From: Macrotis lagotis
Lineage: Eukaryota; Chordata; Mammalia; Peramelemorphia; Peramelidae
Assembly (NCBI RefSeq): GCF_037893015.1
Contig: NC_133658.1
Location: 250,672,518-250,736,517, forward strand
Direction: 5' to 3'
Length of the DNA stretch: 64,000 nt
Shown here: positions 9,179 to 19,215 of the stretch, piece after piece
Layout of the letters: the number at the start of each line of letters is the position of its first letter
How positions within the stretch are numbered: position 1 is the stretch's first letter
Translations under genes and position numbers: made by a program
Notes under the pieces: model-generated
What the model was told of the DNA's origin: nothing
Seen by the model: the letters and a program-made list of their open reading frames with translations, nothing else
Database searches by the model: none

Positions 9179-9420
9179 AGCATTTATAGAACATCTACAA
9201 TGAACCCAGAACTGCGCTAGATGCTTTTTACAAATGACTCATTGATCCTCACAAGCACACTAGAAGTATTATCATCCCCATTTTTCAGTTTAGGAAACGG
9301 AGGCAAACAGGGGTTAACTGACTTGCCAGTTTCACACAACTAGTTAAGTGTCTGCGGCTAGATTCAAATTCAGGTCTTCTAGACTAGGTCCACAGCTCTA
9401 TTCACTGTATACCCATTTGC
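9179..9420 (-). mobile_element. MIR element
   Basis: AGCATTTATAGAACATCTAC, CATCCCCATTTTTCAG, AGGAAACGGAGGCAAACAGG and TAACTGACTTGCCAG show a nearly complete reversed MIR. Confidence 0.75.
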
Positions 9421-9422
9421 CT

Positions 9423-9575
9423 CTGCTACCTACTGGCTGTGTGAAACATAGGCACAGTGGCTCCCTGCTCTGGCTCTCAGTTTTCCTATCTATGAAATGG
9501 GAGTTGGGGAGGGAAGAGAAGCTGATTAGGCAATGTCTAGGTTCCTTTCAGGTCTATACAAGTACCATCTTGTGA
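9423..9575 (+). mobile_element. MIR fragment
   Basis: TACTGGCTGTGTGAAACAT, TTTTCCTATCTATGAAATGG and GGTTCCTTTCAGGTCTATA are plus-strand MIR motifs. Confidence 0.6.
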
Positions 9576-10250
9576 GCCTCACAATGTCTAATGCTTATGA
9601 AGTATAAACTCTCCTTATTTTCAATTGTTGGAGTATGTAATTTGCTTTTTTGACTTGGATAAAAAGATTACAATTTAAAAATCTGTCAACTTGTGGAAAA
9701 AATGGATCAAATGAAATGATGATCTTAAAGTCTTTTATGATTCTAGAACCTATAGAAATTTAGGTTATTTTGAATTTTGAAAATGGATCTGGACCTGGGG
9801 AGAGAAGTCAGGATTTGGCCCTGTCTCTGTATATCTGCTTCAGAAAAGGGACTAGATTGCAGTTTTTCTCCTTCCATCTCTGAAGAGCTGTGGGCTGAGA
9901 TGCCTGGGCCCCCTAGCCCTTTCCCTCCTTCCTAGGGGTTGTGATGTGTGATGAAGAGGTGGATTCAGCCTTAGGCCAGGCTGATGCTTGCCAAGGATCC
10001 CCACAAGCTGTGTAGTCAGGCCATGGTAGTTGGCCTAGACAGGAGAGTTTCTCAGCTGCTGGCCTATCAGGGCCAAATTCCAGCCCCTTGGCCTGATGAC
10101 AATTCCTTTCTCTAGCTTTTTTTTTTTGCAAGTGGGCCCCTTGTCAGCACAGGTGTTGGTGTGAATTCTTCTTCAATGGGTGTCTGAGAACAGTTCAGGC
10201 TACCAAGAATCCCCATACCAGAAGCTCTTGGCAAGGATATTACCAGAGAT
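9576..10250. other. Repeat-poor unassigned sequence
   Basis: No repeat signature. The part at 9880-10190 is GC-richer and contains a T run at 10118-10127. No exon is recognisable. Confidence 0.45.
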
Positions 10251-10329
10251 TTTTTCTATAATAACAACAACAACATATTTTGGGGCCCAACCTATGATTA
10301 CATTTATGTAAAGAACTCTCCATGAGGAA

Positions 10330-10440
10330 ATTCCATATAGAAAAGCATTTATTCTATAATTAACTTGGGGAACAGTAAGCTGAAGTCATCTGCCCAGGAT
10401 CACACAGTTAGTATGCATCAGAGGCAGTGGATGGACTTAG
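10330..10440 (-). mobile_element. Old MIR-like fragment
   Basis: AAGTCATCTGCCCAGGATCA and CACAGTTAGTATGCATCAGA resemble a reversed MIR. Strongly diverged. Confidence 0.4.
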
Positions 10441-10790
10441 CTCAGTCCTGCTAAGAAGAGGTCTTATGGTAGTTCTTCCCAAGAGTTTAAACTTATCTGA
10501 GGAGGTCCAGGTCTGTCTTGGCCCAGTTTGAGGTGGTAAGAGTGGTTCAGAAATATAGATCATAGTAGCTTATATGGTTTTATGATCAATTCTAAAATCA
10601 GGTGTTGATGTTTGTATCCTTCCTTGATTCAGGTCAGACAGATCTCTGAGTGACATTAGAGTTCCGAGAAGCCTCTGATACTATCCTCTCGGGCTTGGGT
10701 ACCTGAGGTCTGAATCTAAGGGCAATATTGAAGCCAAAAGTCAAACTAAGATCACCTAACCTTAAGTCTGTTATTCTTTCGACTCTAGAA
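10441..10790. other. Unassigned sequence
   Basis: Nothing recognisable; ordinary composition. Confidence 0.45.
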
Positions 10791-10792
10791 GG

Positions 10793-10872
10793 AGTGTGTG
10801 TGTGTGTGTGTGTGTGTGTGTCTGTGTCTGTGTCTGTGTCTGTGTGTCGCTATGTGTATCTGTGTGTCAGAG

Positions 10873-10931
<59 letters not shown>
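10793..10931. repeat. Compound microsatellite (TG)n-(TCTGTG)n-(GA)n
   Basis: TG dinucleotides from about 10795 pass into TCTGTG units, then an interrupted stretch, then about 29 GA units from 10873 to 10931. The open frames that cross it are low-complexity artefacts. Confidence 0.95.
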
Positions 10932-10935
<4 letters not shown>

Positions 10936-11029
10936 TGGTCCCTTCTCTGTACCTTCTTCCACCCCCAATTCCTTCTATGAGCTGGTTTCCTTTTTTTTAC
11001 CTTTTAAGACCCTATCATATATAATGGTA

Positions 11030-11330
11030 AAGCCGAGAGGGGGAGGTTAAATCTACTAAAATTCCATCATTTAAAAAAATAGAGAACTTAAGGTCTAGAC
11101 AAGAGAAGGGTCCTTGCTCAGTCAGCAAATTAAAAGAATAGAAATTAAGGAAAGAACAAAATTATAGATCTTTAGAACTAAAAGGGTCATGGGATCATTA
11201 AATTTAGAAGTGTAGTGCTAAATATAATAATTTTTTCTTATTCTCATTTTATAGGTGAGGGAAATGAGGACCAAAGAATCTTAGAGAAGATCACAATATC
11301 TTAGAACTGTAAACAATAAATTATATATAA
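11030..11330 (+). repeat. Degraded SINE pieces
   Basis: GATCTTTAGAACTAAAAGGG, TTATTCTCATTTTATAGGTG and GGGAAATGAGGACCAAAG resemble parts of the CORE-SINE head and body, but the order is disturbed. Confidence 0.4.
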
Positions 11331-11342
11331 TTAGGAGCATGA

Positions 11343-11505
11343 ATCTTTTTTCCTTGTTTTGCTTTGTTTTTGCAAGGTAATGGGGTTAAGTGACTTACCC
11401 AAGGTCACACAACTAGGTAATCATTAATTGTCTGAGGTCACATTTGAACTCAGGTCCTCCTGACTCCAAGGCTGATGCTCTATCCACCGTCCCTCCTAGC
11501 TGCCC
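11343..11505 (-). mobile_element. WSINE1-like SINE, diverged
   Basis: GCAAGGTAATGGGGTTAAGT, GTCACACAACTAGGTAATCA, CAGGTCCTCCTGACTCC and CTCCTAGCTGCCC in reverse orientation. A 10-bp target duplication, AGGA[G/A]CATGA, lies at 11333-11342 and 11506-11515. Confidence 0.85.
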
Positions 11506-11544
11506 AGGAACATGACTTAAGATTCACTTTCACACTGGAAAGAC

Positions 11545-12275
11545 TCGTAGAACTCAATGAGTTCTATAGAATAATTTGGCTATAAATGGCTCAAATGGCT
11601 ATAAAACTATGCATAACTTTTGACAATTTCTCTACTAGTTCTATATCCCAAAGAGACCAAAGAAAAGGGGGGAAAACTATGTATAGAAAAAAATTACAGA
11701 AGTTCTTTTTGTGGTAACAAAGAGTATGAAATTGAGGGGATGCCCATTAATTGGGGAATAGCTTATCAACTTGTGTTAATGATTGTGATGGACTAAAAAA
11801 TGATGAGGGGAATGGTTTCAGAAAGACTTACATGAACTGATGCAAAGTAAAGTGAATAGAACCAGACAGAACATTGTCTGCAGCAATACTATACAGAAGA
11901 TCAATCATGAAAGACTTAGCTACTATAATCAAGAAATGATCCAAGACAAATTCCAAAGGACCTATGATGAAAAATGCCATCCTCCTCCGTGGTGAGAAAC
12001 AATGAACTCTGAGTACAGAATGAAGCATTTTTTTTTTACTTTATTTTTGTGCATATGTGTGTATTACTTTGCAACATGGCTAAAATGGAATTTTTTTGCA
12101 TAACTTCACATGTATAATCAATATCTTTTTTGATGCCTTCTGAATGGGTGAGGAAGGGACCAGAAGAAGGGAGAGAATTTGGAACTCAGAATTTTAAAAA
12201 AATCAATATTTTAAAAAAATTTACATGAATTGCAAAAAATTTAAAGGAAGAAATAAAATTCTTTTTTTTTTAAAA
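11545..12275 (+). mobile_element. L1 3' end, 5'-truncated
   Basis: ORF2 tail motifs (TAGTTCTATATCCCAAAGAG, GGGGATGCCCATTAATTGGG, AACTGATGCAAAGTAAAGTG) and a 3'UTR (CAACATGGCTAAAATGGAAT, GGACCAGAAGAAGGGAGAG, a terminal AATAAAATTC). Same general family as at 7955 and 17541, but a different subfamily judged by the 3'UTR. Confidence 0.83.
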
Positions 12276-12294
12276 AAAGAACTCTAGTTCTTTT

Positions 12295-12560
12295 TACAGA
12301 AACGTCTAGTTCATTTTACAGATAAAACAGATCCAGTGAGAAAAAAGTGATTTGCCTAAGGATAAATAGTAAAAGAAGATCTAGGATTCAAATTCAGGCT
12401 TTCTAGTTCTAAACTAGTGCTCTTTCCAATCCTAATTTCCTCTTTTTACAAATGAAAAAACTGAAGATCAGAAAATAGAAAGTTTTGCCCAAAGTAGTAG
12501 AAGAGGGGGATACCACCTACTAACTGAGGCTCTGAATTCCCCTTGGTCATAGGCTTCCAC
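12295..12560 (-). mobile_element. Two MIR-like fragments
   Basis: TTCATTTTACAGATAAAACA with CAAATTCAGGCTTTC (12295-12430), then CTTTTTACAAATGAAAAAAC with TTTTGCCCAAAGTAG (12431-12560). Both are reversed. Confidence 0.55.
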
Positions 12561-12589
12561 AATTATTCAGCTTCCCTATCATTAGGAAA

Positions 12590-12800
12590 ATAGTTTACAA
12601 TACTTTTTCAAAAGTATCAAATTATTATTAAAATATATTTCATTATTTATTATCGAACTAAATTATATTGATACTTTTTGTTGCCAAAGAAAAACATATA
12701 GCCATGCTCTTCATTTTAAGTATAAAATTATTTTTGTTAATTTAATTATTTCAAATTTAATTTATTTAAGAAATAATTTCTAGTCATTTAGCATTATTCT
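12590..12800. repeat. AT-rich segment
   Basis: Strongly A+T-rich with TTATTATTA- and ATTTAATTTATTT-like stretches. No family recognised. Confidence 0.6.
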
Positions 12801-12859
12801 AAATGAAAGCAATTCTAGTTTAGAGAAAGAAATATCCAAATTAACATAATACCCCCCCC

Positions 12860-13740
12860 ATGCCTAAGATATCTCTCTACTCATAATTAGAAGTGACATT
12901 TATAGAGATCTTGAACAAGAAAAAGGTCATAATTGTTAAGCTATAATTTGGGGTAACTATTATAAAACAATAGTCAATCTCCAACTAGAACTATGGAGTC
13001 TCTTCCCTGACCACAGTCCTCTTGGACTTAGTGATTAATATCTTAATTCTTTCTGAATTTCTTTTAAAGTCTCTTTGTCAATTGCCATTAGAATAGAGAA
13101 GACAATGGTCTGAACTGGACAAGGAGAGGTCCTCTTTGTTTCATCCTAAATCCCCATTCCTGAGGAGGTTCTTTTGTTCTTGACCCATTCCCTACTTTTG
13201 TAAAGGGAAAAGTCTGAAAAGGGTTTTAGACTGGAGAAAATCTTATTTCTTAATATTTTCAGTTGAATTATAAAGGAGGTTTTAATACACTTCCACATTG
13301 TCCTTACTTAAGAGTAATTTCTGGGGTGGGGAACAGAAGTCCCAAATCCTTCCTGTCTCCAAGTTGAAAATGAAAACCATCTGATTTAGGGACCGCATCT
13401 GACGATGTATACAACACCCTGTCCATGTAGTCCCCTGCCTCCTTTCTATGGAGGGTGGTATGTTTGATTATCTGTCCTCTGAGACTTTCATTGGTTTTTT
13501 GGGTTATGCCAGGTTTAACTTCCTTTTAATGATCTTTCTGTTTACATTATAATGACCATGGTGCTTTTTGAAATAAGCAACAAGAATAACAAATTCTTTC
13601 TTTCTTTCTTTCCCTAGTCGTCCCTTGCAGTGATCCACAGTCTCAATTCTTTGGAAACTTGTTAGAGGGAGAAATATATTTCTCATATATATCCCCCTTC
13701 TCTGCTCTAACATTACCTCCATCTTGGAACAGGTCCTTGT
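12860..13740. other. Long unassigned stretch
   Basis: About 0.9 kb with no repeat signature I can name. It includes a TTCTTTC-type tract at 13595-13613. A minus-strand open frame of 79 codons (13504-13743) resembles no protein I know. Confidence 0.45.
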
Positions 13741-13744
13741 CACT

Positions 13745-14635
13745 TCTAGTTTGGACTTTTCAATAGGCTGCTGGTTGATCTCCCTACCCTAAAACTCTCT
13801 CCCCAGTCCAATCTATTCTCCTCTCAGCTGTCAAAACAATCTTCAAAAAAAAAGTGTAGATCTTACTATGTAACCTCCTATTCAATAAATTTGAATGTTA
13901 TCCTGTTATCTCTAATAATCTCCAACATAAAATCCTTTGTTTGGAATTTGAAGTCCTTTATAACCAGGCCTCTTTCTACCTTCCTAGCTTTCTTACATCT
14001 TCATTCCCCACCATACCCCCTTACTCTGCTATACAGAGACACTGGCTGCCTTGCAATTCCTCCCACAAGATTCCATCTCCAACTCTGGGCATTTTCCCTG
14101 ACTTCCCCATGTCATCATCTCTGTCTCCTACCTTCCCTGGCTTCCTTCCAGTCCCAACTAAAGTCCTGTTTTCTTCAAGAAACCATTTCTGATCTCTCAT
14201 GAGTGCCTTGATTCCATTATTATCTCTAATTTATCCACTCTCTATCTTTTTAGTACAGCTATTCCTTCCACTTCACAACTTTCCCCATTGTAGTTTTGAT
14301 ATATCATGAGTCAGCATAAGAAATTAAATGAGAATTTTGGGGGGGCATTTTGCAGAAATCATAGACAACATGGAAAGGTCAACAGATGAATTTCTTCTGT
14401 GGTACGAAGTGAGAGCCAGAAACTTTTACATGGGTTTTCCAGATGGAGAATGGGGCATGGGAAGTGCTGTGTGCCTACCTCCCATGATGTGGAAGGATAA
14501 CTGTAGTTGTTTTAGTGTTGTCTCCCTCATTAGACTCAGAATTCCTTGAGTACAAAGATTAGCATTTCCCTTTGTAACTACAGTGCAGTGACTGGCACAA
14601 AAATAGGTGCTTTAAAAATGCCTATTGATTAACTA
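13745..14635 (+). mobile_element. L2 LINE 3' part
   Basis: GTCCTTTATAACCAGGCCTC, AATTCCTCCCACAAGATTCC, TTCCTTCCAGTCCCAACTAA and TCTTCAAGAAACCATTTC are the L2 3'UTR. After a gap near 14290-14500 comes the end (GTTGTCTCCCTCATTAGACT, CAGTGCAGTGACTGGCACA). The middle contains sequence not typical of L2. Confidence 0.75.
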
Positions 14636-14637
14636 AT

Positions 14638-14775
14638 TTTGGAGTTAGGAAACCTGAGTTCTCACCCTCACTATATGAATTCAGGAAAGTTTTCTCTAGG
14701 TCTTAGGTTTCTCCTGTATGAAATGAGGGAATCAGACTAGATGGTCTGGAAGGCATTTTCTATGAATATGAATGA
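14638..14775 (+). mobile_element. MIR fragment
   Basis: GGAGTTAGGAAACCTGAGTT, TGTATGAAATGAGGGAATCA and GACTAGATGGTCTGGAAGG. Confidence 0.65.
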
Positions 14776-15270
14776 GAATGGAGCCAACATCTTCATGGAG
14801 TCCAAGCCTCACTGCTCAGAGGTAAAGACAGACACTGTCACTTAGCAACCAATCCCTACCTTTGCATTGATGTCTCTCATCATCCTCTGTTCTTGTAGCC
14901 TCTGTGAGCCCAGGGCTCTTGTGGGATCCCACAGTGCAAACTCTCTCTGACCACCTTGTATCAGGCAGGCAGGAAAATGGCTTGGCGGAGAATCTAACAG
15001 CTTTGGTCCTTTCTGAATGAAGAATGAGAGATTCCTGCTCAGTAACTGGGCTTCTCTCCCACCTTCTGCTCTTCCCCTAAAAACTGCCAAAATATTTTTT
15101 AAAAAGAAAAAAAAACCATTCCCCAAAGACATTACTAATTTCACTTGACTTTCAGTCATTGCTCTCTGGAATCCTGATACAAGGTTTCAAGTAAGTGGAC
15201 TCTGTTCCCTAGTAAGCTTTTCACAAAACTAACAAGATCAATTCTTTTTCCTTTGGGTTTCATCAGTTGT
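14776..15270. other. Unassigned sequence
   Basis: Single-copy-like and moderately GC-rich at 14850-15060. A 105-codon minus-strand frame (14842-15159) contains a poly-F stretch from an A run and shows no known domain, so I do not call it a gene. Confidence 0.45.
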
Positions 15271-15277
15271 GGACTGT

Positions 15278-15630
15278 ACCTAGAGTTAAGTCTTGAATTC
15301 AAATTCTGACTCTTGCCGTTTATTACCCATACAACTTAATGCAAATTGATTTACATCTCTTAGTTTGATGGAATCACAGATTTAGAATGACCTTAGGTGT
15401 CATCTAGTCTGACCCTCTCTTTTAATAGAGAGGGAAACTGAGAGTCACAGAGATCAAGTGATTTGCCTAGATCTAGCTCCTCTAATTTTAATGCCAGCAT
15501 TATTTAATAATACCATACATGCCTCAACTTTCTCAACTGTAAAATGATAATACTTAAACTGCCTTACCTCATGAGGCTATTACGAGGAAAGAGCTTTATC
15601 AACCTTAAAGATCTGAAGAAATGAGAGTTT
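15278..15630 (+). mobile_element. MIR split by another SINE
   Basis: The first half (TTGAATTCAAATTCTGACTC, to TCTCTTAGTTT) ends near 15365. The second half resumes at 15516 (CCTCAACTTTCTCAACTGTA, then TGAGGCTATTACGAGGAA, AAGAGCTTTATCAACC). The join falls where an intact MIR would continue. Confidence 0.65.
15366..15515 (+). mobile_element. CORE-SINE inserted in the MIR
   Basis: GATTTAGAATGACCTTAGGT, TCATCTAGTCTGACCCTC, GAGAGGGAAACTGAGAGTCA and TCAAGTGATTTGCCTAG. A head-type SINE of the kind that elsewhere forms the roughly 35-bp tandem arrays. Confidence 0.6.
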
Positions 15631-15969
15631 TGACTATTACTTTTATTTATTATTTTATCAGCTAGTACTTTTAAGCATCTTTGATTTCACCAATGTGAGA
15701 ACTTCATCAGGGAATGTTAAAAATCTTATGTGTTTTTGGAGACTGTTTCAATAATTGCTATTGATTAAAGAAAAACTTTACATGGTGAGGTTCATCATCA
15801 CTCTAGTGATCAGCTTCTCTGAATTGAACTAGGCTGATCATTGAATCCCAGATACACAGCTTATCACTGATCACAACATTAAAGTCCTTCCTGCTTAGTA
15901 GGATCTGCCAAAGCTGGAATTTCACCTTCAGAGCCAATAAGAGGTCAGAATGCCCTGAGGCATTCAAAT

Positions 15970-16273
15970 AACCACTCCCTCCTCTTCTTCCTCCTCCTTT
16001 TTTTCTTATTCCTTCTTTCTTCCTCCTTCTTATTCCTTTTTTCATCATCTCTTCTTCCTTCTTCCTTCTCCTTATTTTTTTCTCCTTTTTCCTTCATCAT
16101 CTCTTCTTCCTTCTTTCCTCTTCATTTTCATCATTTCTTCTTTCATCTTTCTTATATCTTCTTCTCCTTCTTTCTTCTTCTTCATCATCATCCTTTTCTT
16201 CTTCCTTCCTCCTCCTCCTTTTGTTCTTTTTCCTCTCCCTCCTTTCCCCTTCTCCTTTTTTTCCTCCTTCTAT
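15970..16273 (+). repeat. Polypyrimidine tract of about 300 bp
   Basis: CTT, CCT and TTCC units run with very few purines, broken mainly by ATC/TCATCATC pieces. The complementary strand is one of the longest purine runs in the window. Open frames across it (rich in K, E and R) are artefacts. Confidence 0.92.
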
Positions 16274-16712
16274 GGTGACTGGATGACACCGTGGATAGCA
16301 CACTGGACTTGGAGACCCAAATTCACATCCTGTCTTAGACACTTAACTTGCTATAATGAGCTTGGGCAAATCTCTTAATGTCAGTTTTCTTATCTCTAAA
16401 ATGAGAATAATGATAGACTTCTCTCCCAGGGCTACTCTGAGGACCAAATGAGATAATATATGTAAAGCACTTTGTAAAAATAACACAAATAGGGGCGGCT
16501 AGGTGGTGCAGTGGATAAAGCACCAGCCCTGGAGTCAGGAGTACTTGGGTTCAAATCCAGTCTCAGCCACTTAATTACATAGCTGTGTGGCCTTGGGCAA
16601 GCCACTTAACTCCATTTGCCTTGCAAAAACCTAAAAAAAATAAATAAACAAATAAATGAATGAATGAATGAATAACACAAATCACTGTAAAAAGGCTGGC
16701 TATTATAACAAG
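16274..16712 (+). mobile_element. MIR interrupted by a WSINE1-like SINE
   Basis: CCGTGGATAGCACACTGGAC, GTTTTCTTATCTCTAAAATG and TGTAAAGCACTTTGTAAAAA run up to 16490, and GGCTGGCTATTATAACAAG resumes at 16695, as in an unbroken MIR. Confidence 0.78.
16491..16670 (+). mobile_element. WSINE1-like SINE
   Basis: AGGGGCGGCTAGGTGGTGCA, AAAGCACCAGCCCTGGAGTC, GGTTCAAATCCAGTCTCAG and CTCCATTTGCCTTGCAAAAA. The tail is AAATAAACAAATAAATGAA-like with repeated TGAA units. The 12-bp target duplication AATAACACAAAT is perfect (16479-16490 and 16671-16682). Confidence 0.94.
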
Positions 16713-16930
16713 AGATAGTATTTATATAGTACCCATATATTTCAGACACTGTGCTAAGTCTTTTCTAAATATCTCTTTTGATCTGATATCTAATTTGATA
16801 GTTATTATTATTAACAAAACCAAGGATTAGAAACCAACTCCTCTGACTTCAAACTTGGGGTCATTTTTCGCCTACATTACAAATGAGGCAACTGAAGGTC
16901 CCAGGGTGATAAGTGATTTGGCCATGTTCA
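16712..16930 (-). mobile_element. MIR element
   Basis: TTCAGACACTGTGCTAAGTC, TACAAATGAGGCAACTGAAG and AAGTGATTTGGCCATG, reversed, with a disturbed middle. Confidence 0.6.
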
Positions 16931-17345
16931 GTGACCACATTGACTCAGTAGATGCCTGGGCCTGCAAGGACCTACTTTTCCTAGGTGAGCTTTGTTCTTT
17001 CCATTTTTCTCCTTCTGCCAACACTCAAGGGCCTTATTTTGGACCATGGGATTGGGGGTGAAGAGAGTGACTTTGTTAGTATCTTGTCTCCTTCCTAGTG
17101 GTTGGCAAAGGGAGCTGACCAGAGGCAGAAGACCTGGCACTTCTCAGGGCTGAACTCCAAGGGGGTGTGTGAGCAAGTTTGGCCTGAATTTGCAAGCTCA
17201 GCAAGGGCAGTTGGTGCAGAGAGCAATGACTTCTACTGGCAAGCATAGTTCTCTTTTGTGCTGCACCAGATGGAAGAAGTTTGGCTCAGTTCCCAAATCT
17301 GCAAAGCTATTGACCCACTTGGAAGCTCTGGAGTTCTAAGTAAAG
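16931..17345. other. Repeat-poor segment
   Basis: No repeat family recognised; single-copy-like, moderately GC-rich. No exon with clear splice sites and a known protein. Confidence 0.45.
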
Positions 17346-17349
17346 AAAG

Positions 17350-17540
17350 AGATCCTAGGATTCAGAGTTGAGAGGGGTCTTAAACCATAGTATACCAAAG
17401 CTGGAGAGGGAACTTAGGACAGCCAAGCTTGAATGGGCCTTAGAGGAAGGGACCTGAAAACACAATGCCAAGGCTCAAAAGTACCTTAGAACACAGAATG
17501 TCAGGATTAGGAGGGCCTTTGGAACACAGAATGTCAAATG
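17350..17540 (+). repeat. Tandem array of a roughly 35-bp SINE-head unit
   Basis: Five or six degenerate units such as ACCTTAGAACACAGAATGTC, AGGATTAGGAGGGCCTTTGG and AACACAGAATGTCA. The array continues at 18366, after an L1 insertion. Confidence 0.75.
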
Positions 17541-18358
17541 CATTGAAGTTGGAGTTGTGAGCCAATCCAACCATTCTGAAGCACAATCTGGTACTATGCC
17601 CAAAAAGCAATAAAACTGATCATTCCCTTTGACTCAGCAATAAATATATCCAAAAGAAATCATTAAAAAATGTGAAAAATCCCACATGTTCAAAATATTT
17701 ATAGCAGCTCTTTTTAAAGTGCCAAATAATTGGAGATTGAAGGGATGCCCATCAACTGAGGAATGGCTAAACAAATTATGGTAAATGAATGTTATGGAAT
17801 ACTGTTGCTCTATAAGAAACCACAAATGGTTGGACTTTAGAGAAGCTTGGAAAGAATTACATAAATTGATGCTGAGCAAAGGGAGCAGAACAATAGAATG
17901 TTGTACACATTAAAAAAAAACATTGTGTATTGATCAGCCTTGATGGATGCAGCTCCTCTCAACAGTTCAGAGAGCTATGACAACCCTGGGAGACCTGTTA
18001 TGGACAATGCCATCCACATCTAGAGAAGGGGGGAAAAAGAAAACCAAAAAAAAAAAACTCCACAGAATCTGAATGGATATTTTGTTCACTTTTTTAAAAC
18101 TTCCCTTACGTTTTTTCCTTCCTATCTTATAGTTTTCTGTCTTTTCCCCTTAGTCCTAAATTTCTCATAACACAGAATGACTAATAAGCAAATATATTAA
18201 ACACAAAAGTACTTGTACAACTTTTACCAGACTGCTTGCTACTGTGGGGAGGGGGGGAGGGAAGGGAGGGTGGTAGAAAAATGTGTAAATTATAAATATG
18301 CAAGTGGGTAAATGTTGAAAAACTTCCATATGTAATTGGAAATACAAAATAAAATATC
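17541..18358 (+). mobile_element. L1 3' end inserted in the tandem array
   Basis: Coding part: ATCCAACCATTCTGAAGCAC, GGGATGCCCATCAACTGAGG, GGAATGGCTAAACAAATTAT and AATTGATGCTGAGCAAAGGG. The 3'UTR has GGGGAGGGGGGGAGGGAAGG and ends with AATAAAATATC. The flanks GAAC[A/C]CAGAATGTCA at 17522-17536 and 18366-18380 could be a 15-bp target duplication, although the array itself supplies similar words. Confidence 0.85.
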
Positions 18359-18365
18359 AATAAAA

Positions 18366-18460
18366 GAACCCAGAATGTCAGAGCTGGGAGGGCCCTTAGA
18401 ACATAGAATATTATAGACAGATGGGATCTTAAAGAGTGACTAGTTTGCCCCCATTCAGGG
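18366..18460 (+). repeat. Tandem array, right part
   Basis: CCAGAATGTCAGAGCTGGGA, GGGCCCTTAGAACATAGAAT and a last unit running into TTTGCCCCCATTC. It continues the array at 17350. Confidence 0.7.
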
Positions 18461-18462
18461 AA

Positions 18463-18870
18463 CTAGTTAATACAGTAGACAAAAGCTCAACCTGGAGTCA
18501 AGGAAGATTTGAGTCCATTTACTAGATGTGTGATCCTGGACAAGTAATTTAAACTATCTCAGCCTCAGTTTCTTTATCTGAAAAATGAGGATAATAATAG
18601 AACCTACCTCCTAGAATTCAAAGGAATTACTATTTGTTAACTTAATTTCTATTGTAAGGATCAAATGAGTTACAGATATGAAGAGCTTTGTAAACCTACT
18701 CTTAAGTACTACAGAAATGTGAACTATTAATAATAATAATATTGGAGTTGGAGTAAAAAGATATGGGTTTGAGTCCTGGCTCTTCCACTTACTACATTTT
18801 TAAGCCTGGTATATTGGAAAAGTCCTGAATTCATAGTCTCAGGACTTGAGTTCAAATCCTGATTCAATTG
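18463..18870 (+). mobile_element. MIR element followed by MIR head fragments
   Basis: The first is almost complete (AACCTGGAGTCAAGGAAGAT, TGATCCTGGACAAGTAATTT, AGGATAATAATAGAACCTAC, AAGAGCTTTGTAAACC), to about 18742. Heads with GGGTTTGAGTCCTGGCTCT (18746-18810) and CTTGAGTTCAAATCCTGATT (18812-18870) follow. Confidence 0.75.
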
Positions 18871-18871
18871 G

Positions 18872-19215
18872 TCAATCAATGAATGTTTACTAAGTATACT
18901 ATGTATCAGGGACTAAGTATTGAAGTTACAAAGAAAAGTGAAAACAATCCCTACCCTCAAGGAGCTTACATTCTAAGGATAAACAAGCATATAATAATTA
19001 AATACATGTAAAACACACAGAGAGAAGATTTTCTTAGAGACTTGCATATTAGGGGGACTGAAAAAAAACCCTCCTATAGAACATGACATTTGACCTGTTC
19101 CTGAGTTCCTGGATGCCAAGTGGACAACAAGAGAGGGACAGAAAGAGGAAAGGCATGGCAGTCTAGGAGCATATCAACCAGTCAAGACACAGGAGATGGG
19201 ATAGGACTAGTTCTT
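18872..19215 (+). repeat. Unclassified ancient interspersed repeat, long copy
   Basis: GAATGTTTACTAAGTATACT, ATCCCTACCCTCAAGGAGCT, TACATTCTAAGGATAAACAA, then GGCATGGCAGTCTAGG. Same family as 1448 and 29537. Confidence 0.6.

Noticed and set aside
10796-11050. Open frames of CVCV and ERER repeats
   Set aside because: Produced by the TG and GA microsatellites.
16097-16342. Lysine/glutamate/arginine-rich open frame on the minus strand
   Set aside because: Reverse reading of a polypyrimidine tract; no start or domain context.
16491-16670. tRNA gene suggested by A- and B-box-like words (GTGCAGTGGATAAAGCA, GGTTCAAATC)
   Set aside because: These are the tRNA-derived promoter of a SINE, repeated at a dozen loci; no cloverleaf can be completed.
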